Shown: positions 7,505 to 17,436, counted from the stretch's first letter. The stretch: 64,000 nt of DNA from Agarilytica rhodophyticola (GCF_002157225.2 NZ_CP020038.1:186001-250000); one strand, 5' to 3'. Numbers and translations are program-made. Notes: generated by a model from the letters alone, not told the origin.

Positions 7505-8407
7505 GTGACTCAAAAGAAACATATTTCTAACTTGCATGAATTTCATGGGCTGTTCAACCTGCCTGCTCCTGAGCATCCATTATTTTCTATCTCTCATATC
7601 GAGACGGATACTACAAATCCGATTAATTGCCCGGATGTTCCACTCGTGTTGAGCACTGACTTTTATTCAATTAGCCTGAAACAGATCATCGAAGGTGAGA
7701 TTCACTATGGGCGAACAAAATATGATTTTAAAAATGGAAGCTTAATTTGTATAGCTCCTCGTCAAGAGGTTGTAACAAAAGACGTGAAGACCAAAAGTAG
7801 CGCTAGAACAATACTAATACACGAAGATTTTCTACGTGGGACAAATGTTCAGTCCGCCTTTGAAGAAGCGACCTATTTTACCTATGCGGTAAATGAAGCC
7901 CTACATTTATCACCGAGTGAAGAAACATTACTCAAAACTATTTTCGACACCCTTGAACAAGAATACCGACTTAATCACGATGCCTTTAGTAAGGATATTA
8001 TGATCTCACAACTCAAAACCTTATTGACGTACGCGGAGCGCTTTTATCAACGTCAGTTTCAGCAACGAATGGAGAGTCATGAGTCGACATTAAAACAACG
8101 TTTTTCTGCAGCTTTAAAAAACACGCTTTCTGACCAAATTCCTAGTGTTGAAAAAATCGCTTCTGAGCTAAATGTTACGGCTCGCTACTTGAGTGATGCT
8201 TTAAAAGTTGAGACAGGCCACACAGCACTAGAAAATATTCATCTCTACCAAATTGAACGAGCCAAAAACATGCTGCTTGGTTCCGATGATTCAGTCTCTG
8301 TTATCGCCTATGCTTTGGGATTTGAATATCCGCAATATTTCTCTCGTTTGTTTAAGAAAAAGGTTGGAATGACACCGTCAGAATTTCGTGAGCAAACTCG
8401 TCATTAG
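7505..8407 (+). CDS. AraC-family transcriptional regulator
   Basis: This 300-residue regulator begins with a cupin-like AraC sensing domain (residues ~15-170) and ends with an AraC HTH (~200-298; FEYPQYFSRLFKKKVGMTPSEFR). The N-terminus (HISNLHEFHGLF.LPAPEHPLFS) is typical of a widespread AraC subgroup found beside oxidoreductases and efflux genes. The GTG start is supported by AGGAG at 7493-7497. It is convergent with the gamma-glutamyltransferase gene. No obvious target gene lies next to it on the same strand. Confidence 0.85.
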   Translation: MTQKKHISNLHEFHGLFNLPAPEHPLFSISHIETDTTNPINCPDVPLVLSTDFYSISLKQIIEGEIHYGRTKYDFKNGSLICIAPRQEVVTKDVKTKSSARTILIHEDFLRGTNVQSAFEEATYFTYAVNEALHLSPSEETLLKTIFDTLEQEYRLNHDAFSKDIMISQLKTLLTYAERFYQRQFQQRMESHESTLKQRFSAALKNTLSDQIPSVEKIASELNVTARYLSDALKVETGHTALENIHLYQIERAKNMLLGSDDSVSVIAYALGFEYPQYFSRLFKKKVGMTPSEFREQTRH

Positions 8408-8514
8408 AACAGTTGCAGTGCACTAGGCACAATATGAGTCGTGGTAAAGGAGAATGTATTAAGGGGAATCCCTTCCCTCTGAGTGAAAGCTACCTTGAGC
8501 ATTCTGTAAATAAA

Positions 8515-10281
8515 TTACTCGGGTTTGCCAATAGTACCCTCGCGTCTCGGATCAACTCCACCTACAAGGCTGCCATCGGGTTTGCGCACGGCCATGCTTA
8601 GGCCCGAATTTTCGCCTCTTGAGCCATCTACATTATAACCCGCCTTTTTAAACGCTTGGACCAGATCTTCAGAGCCAGTATTTGCTTCAATTCTGACAAT
8701 ATCGCCGCGCGCCACTACATTCGGGAGTGCTACTGCTTGCTGGGGGGTGAGTCCCCAATCGAGAACTCCAACGATGGATTTAGCGGTATAGGCAATAATA
8801 TTACTACCCCCTGGGGAGCCGGTTGCCATTAAAAATTCGCGGTTTTCGTCAAGGATAATTGTTGGCGACATTGAGGATCGAGGTCTCTTTCCTGGATGTA
8901 CCGCATTGGCTATAGGAAGGCCCTTTTCATCTTGATACCTAAACGAGAAATCCGTTAACTGGTTGTTTAAAAACATACCGCCGACCATACGTGAGGAACC
9001 AAAGATACTCTCTACTGTTGTCGTCATCGATACAGCATCTCCGTTTTTATCCACGACAACGAAATGGCTAGTACCTGCGACATCATTTGTTGCATCTTTA
9101 CCGATTAAACTCGCTTGCTTGTTGCTACTAAACTTCCATGGATTGCCAACCTCAATAGCAACGGGTGCCTGTGAGCTCAACTTCTTAGCACGTTCCGCGA
9201 TGTAATCCGAGTTTAAAAGGCCATCGATAGGAACATTAGAAAATTCAGGGTCGGCAATAAAATGATCTCTATCGGCATAAGCAAGTCGCTGTGCATTGAT
9301 AAAGTGTTGCCAATTTGCGCTGCTATTGTTTTTATTTTGCTCGGGGAAAGGGTTTTTATCGAGCAAAGACATGATTGTACTCACTGCAATCCAAGAAGAA
9401 GGCGGTGGCGGGCCACACACTAACATTTCACGATAGGGCGAACACAATGCTTCAAGCTTTTGGGGCTTGTATGAGCTGAGGTCTTCAAGTGTCATTGCGC
9501 CGGCGCGTGGCGTTCTCGCTACTTCTGCTACTATCTTTTCTGCGATTGAACCTTTGTAAAAAGCTGATGGGTCTGCAGAGATGATGTCTAATGCTTCAGC
9601 ATAATCAGGGTTCTTCAAAATGTGGCCGACTGGAAGAGGCTCACCATCAATATGGAAATAGTTATATGCCTCCATTGGCCCTTCTTCTGGGGTTGATGGG
9701 ATCAGACGACCGTAACGTTTTAGTATGTTGTGAAGGCGGGGCGATACGGAAAAACCATTTGTTGCCAACGCCTTCGCATAACCAAAAAGTGACTTCCAAG
9801 AGTGTTTTCCAAAATCATTATGCGCCATTTCTAACATGGCAATAGCACTCGGAACGCCTACGGATAACCCACTGTTTTTAGCATCCAAATAAGAGAAAGG
9901 AGTACCGTCGTCTTTTAAGAACATATCTTTGGTAGCACTTTTGGGTGCGCGTTCTCTGCCATCATAGACCGTTAAATTTTTTTCAGAGGCATCATAGTGC
10001 ATCATAAAAGCACCACCTGCTAATCCAGAACTCTGAGGTTCGACAAGGCTAAGAACCGACTGAATGGCAATAGCCGCATCAACCGCGGAACCACCCGCTT
10101 CAATGATTTCTTTACCTGCATTGGTTGCGTGCGGATTCGCTGTGACAACAATATAACCACTTGAATCGGACGCGCTGGCGTCAGTGACATTATGATTGCT
10201 GGGGGCATTATTCTTCTGGCAACCAGATGAAAAAATAAAAACGGAAACTAATACAGTAAAAGGAATATATAAAGATTTCAT
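8515..10281 (-). CDS. ggt: Gamma-glutamyltransferase, lipoprotein
   Basis: This enzyme removes or transfers the gamma-glutamyl group of glutathione and related peptides, normally in the periplasm. The 588-residue precursor has a lipoprotein signal peptide with Cys21 at the lipobox (FSSGC). It matures by autocleavage before Thr404 in AGTSHF, which becomes the catalytic N-terminal Thr of the small subunit. The GGxxAVDAAIA segment near 63-72 and the oxyanion-loop GSPGG motif in the small subunit are present. It is followed on the same strand, upstream, by an Lrp/AsnC regulator gene that could regulate it. Confidence 0.93.
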   Translation of the reverse strand: MKSLYIPFTVLVSVFIFSSGCQKNNAPSNHNVTDASASDSSGYIVVTANPHATNAGKEIIEAGGSAVDAAIAIQSVLSLVEPQSSGLAGGAFMMHYDASEKNLTVYDGRERAPKSATKDMFLKDDGTPFSYLDAKNSGLSVGVPSAIAMLEMAHNDFGKHSWKSLFGYAKALATNGFSVSPRLHNILKRYGRLIPSTPEEGPMEAYNYFHIDGEPLPVGHILKNPDYAEALDIISADPSAFYKGSIAEKIVAEVARTPRAGAMTLEDLSSYKPQKLEALCSPYREMLVCGPPPPSSWIAVSTIMSLLDKNPFPEQNKNNSSANWQHFINAQRLAYADRDHFIADPEFSNVPIDGLLNSDYIAERAKKLSSQAPVAIEVGNPWKFSSNKQASLIGKDATNDVAGTSHFVVVDKNGDAVSMTTTVESIFGSSRMVGGMFLNNQLTDFSFRYQDEKGLPIANAVHPGKRPRSSMSPTIILDENREFLMATGSPGGSNIIAYTAKSIVGVLDWGLTPQQAVALPNVVARGDIVRIEANTGSEDLVQAFKKAGYNVDGSRGENSGLSMAVRKPDGSLVGGVDPRREGTIGKPE

Positions 10282-10375
10282 CTAGCTCTCCTCTGTTGCC
10301 ACGAATTGATGAAGCGCGCTATGCCAGTAAAGTGGCATCCGACTATAGCAATATGTTCGAGTTGTTTGTGCAAAA

Positions 10376-10840
10376 TTATCCCCCTTTATTTAAATGACCG
10401 AGATCAATTTCAGTGGTTTCTTTAGACGTGTCAAGAACCATTAGCGTCTCTGTTTTAACGACTGCTTTAAGGGGTTTCACAGATGTGTTTATGAACTCTT
10501 GAAGGGCAACAGTATTCTTAACTCGAACTTTCAGTAGGTAGGAATGAGGGCCGCTAATATGATGGATCTCTTGAACCTCTGGGCACTCGGTTAATGCACA
10601 GGTTGCCTCATACTCTCCTTCATAGCTCATATCTACAAAAATAAATACCAGAAGTTCAACGCCAAAAGCACTGGGGTTTAAAACGCCGCGCCACTGTGTA
10701 ATTGCGCCAATTGACTTTAGTTTGCGAACGCGTTCATTAGCCGAAGACACAGATATTCCGACGTGGTTGGCAATTTCGGCACTTGATGCCTTGCCATCAG
10801 CCTGAATAATGTTGGCGATTTGTTTATCAATGTCATTCAT
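10376..10840 (-). CDS. Lrp/AsnC-family transcriptional regulator
   Basis: This 154-residue protein has an N-terminal HTH (residues 1-50; ASSAEIANHVGISVSSANERVRKL) and a C-terminal RAM/AsnC ligand-binding domain (~65-145). It lies upstream of ggt on the same strand, 94 bp away. An amino-acid-responsive regulator beside a glutathione-degrading enzyme suggests control of amino-acid salvage, but this is context only. The ATG start agrees with family length. Confidence 0.9.
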   Translation of the reverse strand: MNDIDKQIANIIQADGKASSAEIANHVGISVSSANERVRKLKSIGAITQWRGVLNPSAFGVELLVFIFVDMSYEGEYEATCALTECPEVQEIHHISGPHSYLLKVRVKNTVALQEFINTSVKPLKAVVKTETLMVLDTSKETTEIDLGHLNKGG

Positions 10841-10947
10841 GGTCGTTAATATACCTGTGTATCGCCTAAAATCAATAAAAAATACGAGATAATGACCATG
10901 ATGTGTATAATTTATGGAAAAAATTATATTAGTAAGGAAATATTACA

Positions 10948-11022
10948 ATGTGGATGCTATGGGATTTCGTCTTAGCTATTGTTTCAAAATTATGGTTGCA
11001 AACGATGTATACCGTAAAGTAG
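10948..11022 (+). CDS. Candidate 24-residue Trp-rich small protein
   Basis: An ATG at 10948 is preceded at good distance by AAGGAAA (10934-10940). The frame encodes 24 residues, three of them Trp, with a hydrophobic core, before a TAG. It starts about 108 bp upstream of, and divergent from, the Lrp/AsnC gene. The ribosome site and composition fit a small membrane protein or a leader peptide. Short ORFs like this arise by chance, so confidence is low. Confidence 0.25.
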   Translation: MWMLWDFVLAIVSKLWLQTMYTVK

Positions 11023-11120
11023 CAAAGAGGTTAGTCTGCCGGGTTACTGCTGGGATTCGTTGTTCTTAGTACTAGTGCTATGCTGAAGTCTTTCTTAAGA
11101 GCTGGAGAACAGAATGGTTA

Positions 11121-12413
11121 CTATTTGTTTCTCAAGATATGGTTTTCTAGCATGGCAAACCTATCTTGTCCCCAATAATGTTGATCTTCGTATCGAATAC
11201 ACGGTACACCCCAACATCCCATAGCAAACATTTCATCGAGGTTTTTCTGCACTCGTAGCTTCCATTGATCATTGTTCAGTTTCATTTTGGCAATAGACCA
11301 ATCTAAGCCACACCTTGTCACTATTTCTTTCATTCCCTTGTCCGTTTCTGCGCGTATTCCTTGGGCATTAACGCCTCTGGCAAAACTTAGTAAGAACGCA
11401 TTAAGTAGATTTTTTGAGTCGGCGTAATCAATGAGTGCGTAACAACGCTCAACGGCTTTACCAAGAGGGTCGGCAACAAATCCATAAGGAATTCCTAGCT
11501 TTCGTGCCTCTCTTTTTGTATCCAAAAAAATGTACATTTTCTTGGTATGCGGCACATTCATGCCACGCATCATCATGGGCATTACCGGTTTAATTTCGAG
11601 AGGTAGGTGGTAGTGTTGCGCCATTGTCACAGCTTTTTCTATCGCTATGTACGAATAAGGACTTCTGGCCGACCAAAATAGTGTTAAGGGTGTATTGGGC
11701 TCAGTAGTTTCGCTGTTATTAAATTGGGTCTTACAAAAATTCTTATATGTTTTGTCAAAATATATTTTCTCATCTGGCTGCTTGGCCAGGCCCATCTGAA
11801 GTAAGCGTTCTTCTAGGTGGTCAAGCCTGTCTATTGCCCAATACCATTCGCCGTCAAAACTTATCATAGCGCCTTGATAATGACCTGTTTTACTCAATAG
11901 CTCAAAGTTATTTGATAGCTTGTTTTGTCGCTCTGATATTCCCTCAAGAATTTTCTCTGGTACGTTGCCATTAAACCAAAACTGCTCAAGCAGATGTCTT
12001 GCTTGCGTAATAAATGATTCGTCATTTTTCAAAGCAACAAGGTAATACGACAAGGTCTCGGTATCTGTCTGGTTTACATGAGGCACCTCTTCGGGAAAGT
12101 CGAGGCTATATAGCTGGGCAAGTTGATGTGCATCGTAAGTCGCATAAGCCCTTAACATGTCGAGTCTTGGATACATCTGCTCGTCAAGATCGTTGATCAC
12201 GTGAAAGCGCATGGCAATAGAGAAACGAGCCTGAATAGATGGTAGGGCTTGAAGTAGTAGGTAGCTATATGGATCATCAGGCTTAATAAATATGTTAATC
12301 ACATACGCTTGGCCACTGAGTTTGGCACGTAAATTAAACAGCGAACGTTTAGCTTTGAGTAAAGCGTCACTTGAAATAGTGCGTGCCACATAGGGCATGA
12401 GCGATTTTTTCAT
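11121..12413 (-). CDS. Two-domain DsbA-like (HCCA-isomerase/thioredoxin-fold) protein
   Basis: This ~430-residue protein has two DsbA-superfamily regions. The first (~35-215) carries the strand-turn FIKPDDPYSYLLLQALP. The second (~240-425) carries LTLFWSARSPYSYIAIEKA, followed by a helical insert and the GVPCIRY cis-Pro loop. The PYSY motif replaces the CxxC disulfide pair, as in 2-hydroxychromene-2-carboxylate isomerases and glutathione-dependent relatives. So it is unlikely to be an oxidase; an isomerase or GSH-linked role is more plausible. I prefer the Met at 12413 (MKKSLMPYVARTIS) because the 27 residues upstream look unlike the family. It is divergent from an AraC gene 161 bp away. Confidence 0.75.
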   Translation of the reverse strand: MKKSLMPYVARTISSDALLKAKRSLFNLRAKLSGQAYVINIFIKPDDPYSYLLLQALPSIQARFSIAMRFHVINDLDEQMYPRLDMLRAYATYDAHQLAQLYSLDFPEEVPHVNQTDTETLSYYLVALKNDESFITQARHLLEQFWFNGNVPEKILEGISERQNKLSNNFELLSKTGHYQGAMISFDGEWYWAIDRLDHLEERLLQMGLAKQPDEKIYFDKTYKNFCKTQFNNSETTEPNTPLTLFWSARSPYSYIAIEKAVTMAQHYHLPLEIKPVMPMMMRGMNVPHTKKMYIFLDTKREARKLGIPYGFVADPLGKAVERCYALIDYADSKNLLNAFLLSFARGVNAQGIRAETDKGMKEIVTRCGLDWSIAKMKLNNDQWKLRVQKNLDEMFAMGCWGVPCIRYEDQHYWGQDRFAMLENHILRNK

Positions 12414-12574
12414 TTCAATACAATCAAGATAGTTTCGCCAAGGATTTCCCAGTGTAATACTTTTTGTATACAGAAAAAGTGTGTATGGGGACATATTGTG
12501 GTCATATTTGGCCAGTTAAGTTATGTTATGCCTTAGCGGTAATCAACTAATGCAAAGCATATGAGGAAACCCAA

Positions 12575-13645
12575 GTGACAGCGTCAGAGTCTTCTGAAGA
12601 TGAAGCTATCTTACCTATATTTTTCCCTAGTGTTTTATATCGCGTACTTTGTAAAAAAGGGATTCTTTCTGAGCAACTACTTAAGTCTACTGATCTTACG
12701 TCTGACAGCTTTTTGGATGAAAATCTACGAATTAGCTTCAACGAGCATAAACAGTTTATTCTCAATGCGATACAAGTCACTGGCAATTCTCATTTAGGAT
12801 GGTGGTTTGGGCAACAATTAAATGTAAGTTCGTTAGGCCTATTGGGGTATGCTGCGATGAGCTGCGACTCAGTGGAGGAAGCCCTGCAAACCATTGCTAA
12901 ATATTTTAAGCTACGTGCGCCCTTGTATAGCCTCAAATTACTCACTTCTATCGATACACCGTACGCCTCTTTGAAAGACAAAAGTGCCTTGCAAATTGAT
13001 AGCAACATTGACTTTGCAGAAATAGAGTATTTTTTGTTGAGTAGTGCATTAAGTGGCGCTGCCAATTTGTTGAGTTACTATTGCAGCAAAGGGGGTACTG
13101 GTGAAGGGAATGAAAGCCAAGACAATATAGTCGAACGTGTTGAGCTAACCGTTCCCCAGCCTGAGGATTGGGAAGTTGTGTATAGTGCTATGAGTTGCAC
13201 TGTAGTGTTTGGGGCTTTATATAATCGTCTAGTTTTTTCATCCGATGTGCTAAAAAAAGAAAGCGTTGCGGCCGATCCAGCCACAAAAAATGCCATTAAC
13301 GCCCTATGTAAAAAACAATTATCTGAATTAGAAAGACAACACATTTTGGCGGTAAAAGTCCGACAATTTATCCTACAACAAGAAGGAAAATTTCCTTCTT
13401 TAGACGAAGCTGCAGCCCACTTTTTTATGTCGCCAAGAACACTTAGACGTGAATTGCAGAAAGAACACACTACTTATCAGACCTTGCTCGATAAAGTACG
13501 CGAGAATATTGCTATCAAGTATTTAACCACTACTAATAAACCTATCAATCAAATTGCATATGATGTGGGTTTTGCTGACAAATCAAATTTTGGCCGCGCA
13601 TTTAAACGATGGACAGGTAAGCGGCCCAGTGATTTTAGGGTTTAG
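12575..13645 (+). CDS. AraC-family regulator (arabinose-binding-like N-terminal domain, OruR/VqsM type)
   Basis: The 356-residue protein has a long N-terminal domain of the Arabinose_bd/AraC-like type (~20-220; HLGWWFGQQLNVSSLGLLGYA is the characteristic stretch). A C-terminal AraC HTH (~255-355) ends in SNFGRAFKRWTGKRPSDFRV. The GTG start at 12575 has AGGA at 12563-12566. The gene is divergent from the DsbA-like gene and convergent with the flavoprotein-reductase fusion gene. It could regulate either neighbour; the divergent promoter makes the DsbA-like gene the more likely target. Confidence 0.88.
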   Translation: MTASESSEDEAILPIFFPSVLYRVLCKKGILSEQLLKSTDLTSDSFLDENLRISFNEHKQFILNAIQVTGNSHLGWWFGQQLNVSSLGLLGYAAMSCDSVEEALQTIAKYFKLRAPLYSLKLLTSIDTPYASLKDKSALQIDSNIDFAEIEYFLLSSALSGAANLLSYYCSKGGTGEGNESQDNIVERVELTVPQPEDWEVVYSAMSCTVVFGALYNRLVFSSDVLKKESVAADPATKNAINALCKKQLSELERQHILAVKVRQFILQQEGKFPSLDEAAAHFFMSPRTLRRELQKEHTTYQTLLDKVRENIAIKYLTTTNKPINQIAYDVGFADKSNFGRAFKRWTGKRPSDFRV

Positions 13646-13684
13646 AATTTTTTAGATTTAGATGAATACAGTTTTTAAGATGCT

Positions 13685-16675
13685 TTACATCTCTAGTTTA
13701 CAATCACTTAGCGGCAATGCGGTGCAGGTAAGAATATAGTTATTTTGTTTTTCTGCAGAAGTTAGGCCGTCATCGCAAAGCATACGAATATCACCTGATA
13801 ATTTCCGTGTTTTACATTCCCCACAAGTACCACTGCGGCAACTAAAACTCACATCCATACCGTGTTGTTCTGCCACATCGAGAATAGATTTAGCAGGGAT
13901 GCTTTCTGCTTTGATATTGGATCGAGTAAAATGAATATTGAACTGGCCGATATCTGAGAATGCATCCATATCTAAAGCCTTACTAAAATGTTCAAGATGT
14001 AATTTTCGCTTCGCTAAGCCGAGATGCTGAAGTTTGTCTTGAATCTGCTGCATAAATAGATTTGGCCCACACATGTATACATGACGCCTTGTTAAATCGG
14101 GTACCCACCGCTTTAGCAATGTCATCGATAATCTTCCCAGAGCGATATCATTTTCATCATTTATATTGATAGGGATATTATTCTCTCTAGTGTAGTTAAT
14201 ACAAACTCGAAGGTTACTGTACTTACTAGCTAGATCATATAAGGTTTGCCTGAATATACAGTCGTTTCTGGTGCGCATCGAATAAATTAGAATAACATTC
14301 GTTTCAAATTGCTGATCAACGATCCACTTAGCCATAGATATCAGAGGTGTAATGCCGCTGCCAGCTCCAATTAATAAAAGTTTCTTTGGCGGTAACGGTG
14401 CACCATGGGGTGGTAAAGTGAATGTACCCAGAGGCCCTTTCATCTCAACTGTATCGCCAACGGCTAAATGGTCAATCATCCAATTGGAAACTAATCCTCC
14501 TGGTTCGCGTTTGACAGTAATTTCAATAAAGTCTTTCTGATTCGGCGATGCAGAAAAAGAATAGGAACGGGTAATAGCTTTACCTCTAATAACAAAAGTA
14601 AAATTGCCAAACTGTCCAGGCTTAAAAGAAAATGCTCTTGTGTTATTTTTTACGAAACGAAATGATACACTATCGTGAGTTTGAGGTAATTTTTCTACTA
14701 GGCGCAGTGAGTAGGATTGAATTTGCTCTGGTATGTTTTCAGATATAGTTTGCTCATCAGGTAAAACAACACCCATTTCTTTGGCTTTTTTGCGATATAT
14801 CTTGCTCAGAATCTGAGTTAAGCGTTGCTGGGGAACACCATACAGCAATGCCAGACTCAATACTCCCACCTGTTTTTTGGTTTTATGAGCTAAAGCGGAC
14901 ATTAGTGGTGTGTGTTCTCGCTTGATTTTGGTGGTATTCCAAACGCTTGTGGAACTAAGTGATGCTGTAGGTTTATCTATTTTGATGGATAAGCTATAAG
15001 GCAGACAATCAAAAACCTTGGACAGTAATGCTGGCTTATCTGATCTGACATGTGCGCCTGCGCTAAGTGGTCTTTTTAATGCAGATAGCCCTATTAACTC
15101 GGCGCAGGTGATCAAGTTGCAAAGCTCAACATAATCAATAAAACTTTGATTCCAAATCGTATTATTAGATATTTTTACTCGTTGCAATTTTTGCTTTAAC
15201 ACTGCGACCTTTTTAATACCTTGTTTAATCTTATCGCCAGTGCGCGTAGGGCCAAGGTATTCCCAAGCGACTTTTTGTAATTGAATAGTAAGTTCGCTAG
15301 CAGATGAAGGATACTTAGCACCGAGCAATGAGGTATATTGCCTCAACGCAGCATGGGTTTTTTGTTGCCACACTTTGTGATCTATTGTTTGCGTGTTAGC
15401 AATCCAAGCGGCTTGGTTGCCAGCGCGCAATCCGAATATGACATTTTCGGCTAACGATGTTGAACCCAGGCGGTTGCCACCATGTAAGCCGCCTAATACC
15501 TGACCTGCAGCTAATAATCCTTTTATATCTCTTTGGCTTATTGCTTCTCCTTGTTCATTAACCCTTATCCCTCCCATACAATAATGAGCACATGGTTTTA
15601 CCTCCCAAGGTTCTTGTAATAGAGATGCCTTCACTCCTTGTGCAGCCCTAATGTTCTTTACAAATGCATGGCCAACAGTGCTAAACAAGCGATAAAACAT
15701 TGCTCCGCTTGGTCCCTCTACATTACGAGTTAAATCCAGGTAGCATCCCCCCTTATCTGTACCCTTCCCCTGTGCTATCGCCTGCGCCATAGCAGCAGCT
15801 ACTTCAGCACGATTTCGACGCATGATGCCTTTCATTAAAATATTGCCATTGCGGTCGCGTAAAACTCCCAAAGGGCCTGCACTGGCCGGCTCGCCCACCA
15901 CCAAGCCTTCAAAAGATTTAGGCCCCACTAGTGCAAAGGGAATAAATTGGACTTGTTCCATATCGACCAATTCGCAGCCTAGCCTTGCTGCCATTGCATA
16001 GCCGTCGCCCGTGTTACCGCGCATAGTATCTGTGTTTGGGAAGTAGAGAGTACTGAGTCCTCCGCACGCTAGCACAACCGAAGGGGCTTTTATTCGCCAT
16101 ATTTCGCCACTGACAGCGTGATAAATCAAACACCCGATAACTTGTTTAGTATTAGTTTTACCTTGCTCATCGGTTATCACTTCTAAACACCAAGCGTCTT
16201 CAAGTAGGCTAATAGCGTTTTCGTTTTGTAACAGCGCTTGCCAAACGGAATGGCCATAATCTAGCCCACCGTTAGGATGAATAATTGAGCGCGGCCTATT
16301 GTGACCACCAAGTTCAGCGTGAGATCTTTTGTTGTCATTGTTATGACTACGGTTGGCTTTTAACCCCCACTTCTCGAGCCACTTGTAGGCTTTTTTTGAG
16401 TCTTTAGCGAAGGCTTGAACTAACTGAGGATCGCCTATATCGCTACCTTCAACTCGCATATTGGTAGACAGGTTACTTTCGCTGTCTTTATTTTCCCCCA
16501 CATTTCTGACTGTAACGATGCCCTCAGAAATCTTGCTATCACTGCATATCAAAGGATCTTTGCTGACAACAAGTACATTCGCACCTTGTTGAACGGCAGC
16601 ACTAGCTGCTGCGCCTCCAGCTCCGCCGCTACCGATGATCACCACATCGAATGTTTTATCTTTGATTTTAAACAT
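13685..16675 (-). CDS. Fumarate-reductase-type flavoprotein fused to an NAD(P)H:ferredoxin reductase module
   Basis: The 996-residue protein joins two enzymes. Residues 1-~560 are a FrdA/SdhA-like flavoprotein: VVIIGSGGAGG (12-21) binds FAD; R286-R289, H364 in AHYCMGG and HGGNRLGS (398-405) match catalytic/FAD residues. The His that binds FAD covalently in FrdA/SdhA is not present (the region reads CSDSKISEG), so FAD is probably non-covalent. Residues ~655-890 are a ferredoxin-reductase unit (RSYSF 703-707 for flavin, GAGSGITP 770-777 for NAD(P), CGP 869-871). Residues ~910-996 form a plant-type [2Fe-2S] domain with C946, C951, C954 and C984. A FrdB-like gene lies 38 bp upstream and no membrane anchor is present. 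I infer an NAD(P)H-dependent reductase of fumarate or another enoate. Confidence 0.85.
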   Translation of the reverse strand: MFKIKDKTFDVVIIGSGGAGGAAASAAVQQGANVLVVSKDPLICSDSKISEGIVTVRNVGENKDSESNLSTNMRVEGSDIGDPQLVQAFAKDSKKAYKWLEKWGLKANRSHNNDNKRSHAELGGHNRPRSIIHPNGGLDYGHSVWQALLQNENAISLLEDAWCLEVITDEQGKTNTKQVIGCLIYHAVSGEIWRIKAPSVVLACGGLSTLYFPNTDTMRGNTGDGYAMAARLGCELVDMEQVQFIPFALVGPKSFEGLVVGEPASAGPLGVLRDRNGNILMKGIMRRNRAEVAAAMAQAIAQGKGTDKGGCYLDLTRNVEGPSGAMFYRLFSTVGHAFVKNIRAAQGVKASLLQEPWEVKPCAHYCMGGIRVNEQGEAISQRDIKGLLAAGQVLGGLHGGNRLGSTSLAENVIFGLRAGNQAAWIANTQTIDHKVWQQKTHAALRQYTSLLGAKYPSSASELTIQLQKVAWEYLGPTRTGDKIKQGIKKVAVLKQKLQRVKISNNTIWNQSFIDYVELCNLITCAELIGLSALKRPLSAGAHVRSDKPALLSKVFDCLPYSLSIKIDKPTASLSSTSVWNTTKIKREHTPLMSALAHKTKKQVGVLSLALLYGVPQQRLTQILSKIYRKKAKEMGVVLPDEQTISENIPEQIQSYSLRLVEKLPQTHDSVSFRFVKNNTRAFSFKPGQFGNFTFVIRGKAITRSYSFSASPNQKDFIEITVKREPGGLVSNWMIDHLAVGDTVEMKGPLGTFTLPPHGAPLPPKKLLLIGAGSGITPLISMAKWIVDQQFETNVILIYSMRTRNDCIFRQTLYDLASKYSNLRVCINYTRENNIPININDENDIALGRLSMTLLKRWVPDLTRRHVYMCGPNLFMQQIQDKLQHLGLAKRKLHLEHFSKALDMDAFSDIGQFNIHFTRSNIKAESIPAKSILDVAEQHGMDVSFSCRSGTCGECKTRKLSGDIRMLCDDGLTSAEKQNNYILTCTALPLSDCKLEM

Positions 16676-16713
16676 GGCAATACACCTCAGCCTTTACTGT
16701 TATTTTCAAACAA

Positions 16714-17436
16714 TTAAAACCGGCTATTCTTAGCTGCGGCAAGGGCTAAAAGTGGCCCAATCACTTCGCTTGTTAAGCTAATACCCACTTGGCATTTACA
16801 GCCATCACAATCCAAACAACTATCTAAGCCTAGCTCGATCGTATTCTCGACTAATTGGTTTTTATTCTTGTCACTGTATTGCTCAGCTAATGTTGCCTGT
16901 CTAATTTTTAACAAGGTATAAGGATTACCGTATTTCAACTCTTCAGCCGTTTGTTTATTTTCTGGGTCACTTTTTTGGGAAAAATTATTTTTAGAAATAT
17001 TATTACGTTCATACATCGGACAATCTGACAAGCAGCTATAACATTCAATGCAACGATTAAGACTAATTTCTTCAGGAGACGGTGAGCGTTGAGATACAGC
17101 TGGTGTTGGGGGGATAGTATTTTGCAGTTGCCGGTTCACCTGGCTGCGTGTGACTATTAAATCACGAATATGAGGTAGCGTACTTAATGGGCTTAACACA
17201 TCGCCCTCATCTACTCGACAACGGCAAGCAAGTCTTGGATTGCCGTTTACCTCGATAGTACAAACACCACACAACTCATTTCGACAACCATAACGAAAAG
17301 CTAGTTCAGGCATAGCAGAAGCTTTTGCTTGAATTAGCACATCCAATGCCATCGGACGCTTTTCTTCATTTTGCTGATATTCATATCCACACGGTTGTTG
17401 GTGGAGTGCGTCACCTGAGACTATGGTTATCTTCAT
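16714..17436 (-). CDS. Fumarate reductase/succinate dehydrogenase-type iron-sulfur protein
   Basis: The 240-residue protein has an N-terminal [2Fe-2S] ferredoxin with Cys51, Cys56, Cys59 and Cys71 (C-x4-C-x2-C-x11-C). It also has a C-terminal cluster domain with C129, C132, C135 and C139 (CIECYSCLSDCP) and C207, C210, C213 and C215. The last group is compressed (C-x2-C-x2-C-x-C, no CP), unlike the usual FrdB pattern, so the inner clusters may differ from [3Fe-4S]/[4Fe-4S]. It should pass electrons between the flavoprotein and reductase domains of its downstream partner. It begins the FrdB-FrdA pair; no FrdC/FrdD anchor follows, which points to a soluble complex. Confidence 0.85.
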   Translation of the reverse strand: MKITIVSGDALHQQPCGYEYQQNEEKRPMALDVLIQAKASAMPELAFRYGCRNELCGVCTIEVNGNPRLACRCRVDEGDVLSPLSTLPHIRDLIVTRSQVNRQLQNTIPPTPAVSQRSPSPEEISLNRCIECYSCLSDCPMYERNNISKNNFSQKSDPENKQTAEELKYGNPYTLLKIRQATLAEQYSDKNKNQLVENTIELGLDSCLDCDGCKCQVGISLTSEVIGPLLALAAAKNSRF

